Under the pieces are notes generated by a model. It was not told the origin of the DNA, searched no databases, and worked only from the letters and a program-made list of their open reading frames with translations. Of a stretch of 5,992 nt of DNA, positions 5,482 through 5,992 are shown piece after piece; positions within the stretch are counted from its first letter, which is position 1, and every line of letters begins with the position of its first letter. The DNA comes from Candidatus Zixiibacteriota bacterium (GTDB lineage: Bacteria; Zixibacteria; MSB-5A5; GN15; JAAZOE01): contig JAUUYJ010000161.1 of NCBI GenBank assembly GCA_030588275.1, positions 1 to 5,992 on the forward strand, written 5' to 3'. A program made the position numbers and the translations under genes.

Positions 5482-5992
5482 TTGAAAAAATTATTAACAA
5501 TCATAATATTGGTTCTGATCGGGTCGGTCGGCCTGCCCGGCCTGCCCGGCCTGCCCGGCATGCCCGGATCAATTGACCCCGCCTATGCTCAGGATGTTTC
5601 GGCTGAGATAATTCAGCAAAAAAATAACCGGATTTATTTTTCGGTCGGATCGGAGCGGGGGATTAAACCGGGCGGATCGTTTGTCATAACCTGCGCCGAT
5701 GATTCTATTCTCAGCGGAAAAATAGAATGGTCCGGGCCATCAATCTCGTTTACTAAAGTGATCTCCAGCTTTGACTATTTGTCACTTGATTCAAACTGCA
5801 CCGTACTACTGACCGGCGCTTCGATTGATCGCCGGGCCAATATTTTTATTGGGAGCGACCTCCCCCCTGAGCTATTCGACCCGGAGCGAGAAACAATCTT
5901 TATCTGCACCGGTGATGATTGGGCCGACAGCACCACACTAACGGGAGTAACGAACAACCTGGTCGATTCGGTTAAGGTTGAAGGAAAGGAGA
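5482..5992 (+). CDS. Secreted protein of unknown function (3' end beyond window)
   Basis: I do not recognise this protein. The frame is open from the TTG at 5482 to the right edge, 170 complete codons, so the 3' end is missing. Residues 1-36 form a Sec signal peptide: MKK, a hydrophobic core to about residue 15, then the odd GLPGLPGLPGMPG insert at 17-29, and a clean signal peptidase I site AYA before QD (residues 34-38). The mature part starts with a beta-rich segment including RIYFSVGSERGIKPGGSFVI (50-69), whose G-x-x-x-G-I-K-P-G turn resembles small SH3-like or barrel folds seen in envelope proteins; this is only a resemblance. Single cysteines lie at 71, 106 and 142. The promoter and ribosome site are strong, suggesting good expression, with a possible operator over the -35. 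It is divergent from the propeller lipoprotein. The gene is surely real; function and full length are unknown. Confidence 0.85.
   Translation, partial: MKKLLTIIILVLIGSVGLPGLPGLPGMPGSIDPAYAQDVSAEIIQQKNNRIYFSVGSERGIKPGGSFVITCADDSILSGKIEWSGPSISFTKVISSFDYLSLDSNCTVLLTGASIDRRANIFIGSDLPPELFDPERETIFICTGDDWADSTTLTGVTNNLVDSVKVEGKE
5532..5567 (+). repeat. Four 9-bp tandem repeats encoding collagen-like Gly-Leu-Pro triplets
   Basis: The unit CCTGCCCGG occurs three times exactly and a fourth time as CATGCCCGG. In frame it encodes Leu-Pro-Gly three times then Met-Pro-Gly, read with the preceding Gly as GLPGLPGLPGMPG. It lies between the hydrophobic core and the cleavage site of the signal peptide. Near-perfect identity at DNA level points to recent expansion by slipped-strand replication. 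Confidence 0.9.

Noticed and set aside
5560..5562. In-frame ATG as an alternative start of the right-hand gene
   Set aside because: It lies inside the GLPG repeat, has no Shine-Dalgarno sequence and would remove the hydrophobic core of the signal peptide; the TTG at 5482 with GGGAGG explains the data better.
5775..5957. Minus-strand open frame opposite the right-hand gene
   Set aside because: It is short, Ser-rich and antisense to the plus-strand frame, which has a promoter, a ribosome site and a signal peptide.
1..5992. CRISPR arrays, tRNA or rRNA genes, insertion sequences, riboswitches
   Set aside because: No regularly spaced repeats, cloverleaf or rRNA-like sequences, transposase motifs or terminal inverted repeats were seen on reading both strands.

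Overview
The window reads as chromosomal DNA from a bacterium of moderate GC content. Both exported proteins on the minus strand carry a signal sequence ending in cysteine (one a clear lipoprotein, one less certain), and the plus-strand protein has a Sec signal peptide. A DivIVA-domain protein and a YggS-type PLP-binding protein sit side by side. A long exported DUF255 thioredoxin-fold protein together with a 'two-component regulator propeller' lipoprotein suggests an environmental, probably Gram-negative-type lineage, for instance a candidate phylum of the FCB group or a deltaproteobacterial relative. This placement is inference from gene content only; no rRNA or other phylogenetic marker is present.

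Layout: four genes lie on the minus strand. Going in their direction of transcription (right to left) they are a seven-bladed beta-propeller lipoprotein (4189-5292), two tandem terminator-like hairpins (4070-4155), an exported DUF255/YyaL-type thioredoxin-fold protein (1742-3916), an AT-rich gap with a weak hairpin (1524-1741), a YggS/PLPBP pyridoxal-phosphate homeostasis protein (813-1523) and a DivIVA-domain protein (1-782) that runs off the left edge. yggS and divIVA are 30 bp apart and are probably one operon. On the plus strand, divergent from the propeller lipoprotein, a secreted protein of unknown function begins at 5482 and runs off the right edge. It has a near-consensus sigma-70 promoter with a perfect 16-bp dyad over the -35 box, a strong Shine-Dalgarno sequence and a TTG start.

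How the genes relate: the yggS-divIVA pair recalls the gene neighbourhood of cell-division and PLP-homeostasis genes in many bacteria. The DUF255 protein and the propeller lipoprotein are both exported but are separated by terminators, so a joint function is not shown. No mobile element, CRISPR array, RNA gene or obvious new multi-gene system is visible. The most distinctive features are the four collagen-like Gly-Leu/Met-Pro triplets inside the signal peptide of the right-hand gene, the operator-like dyad in its promoter, a strong G-quadruplex motif in the Pro-rich linker of the DivIVA gene, and the export signal on the DUF255 protein.
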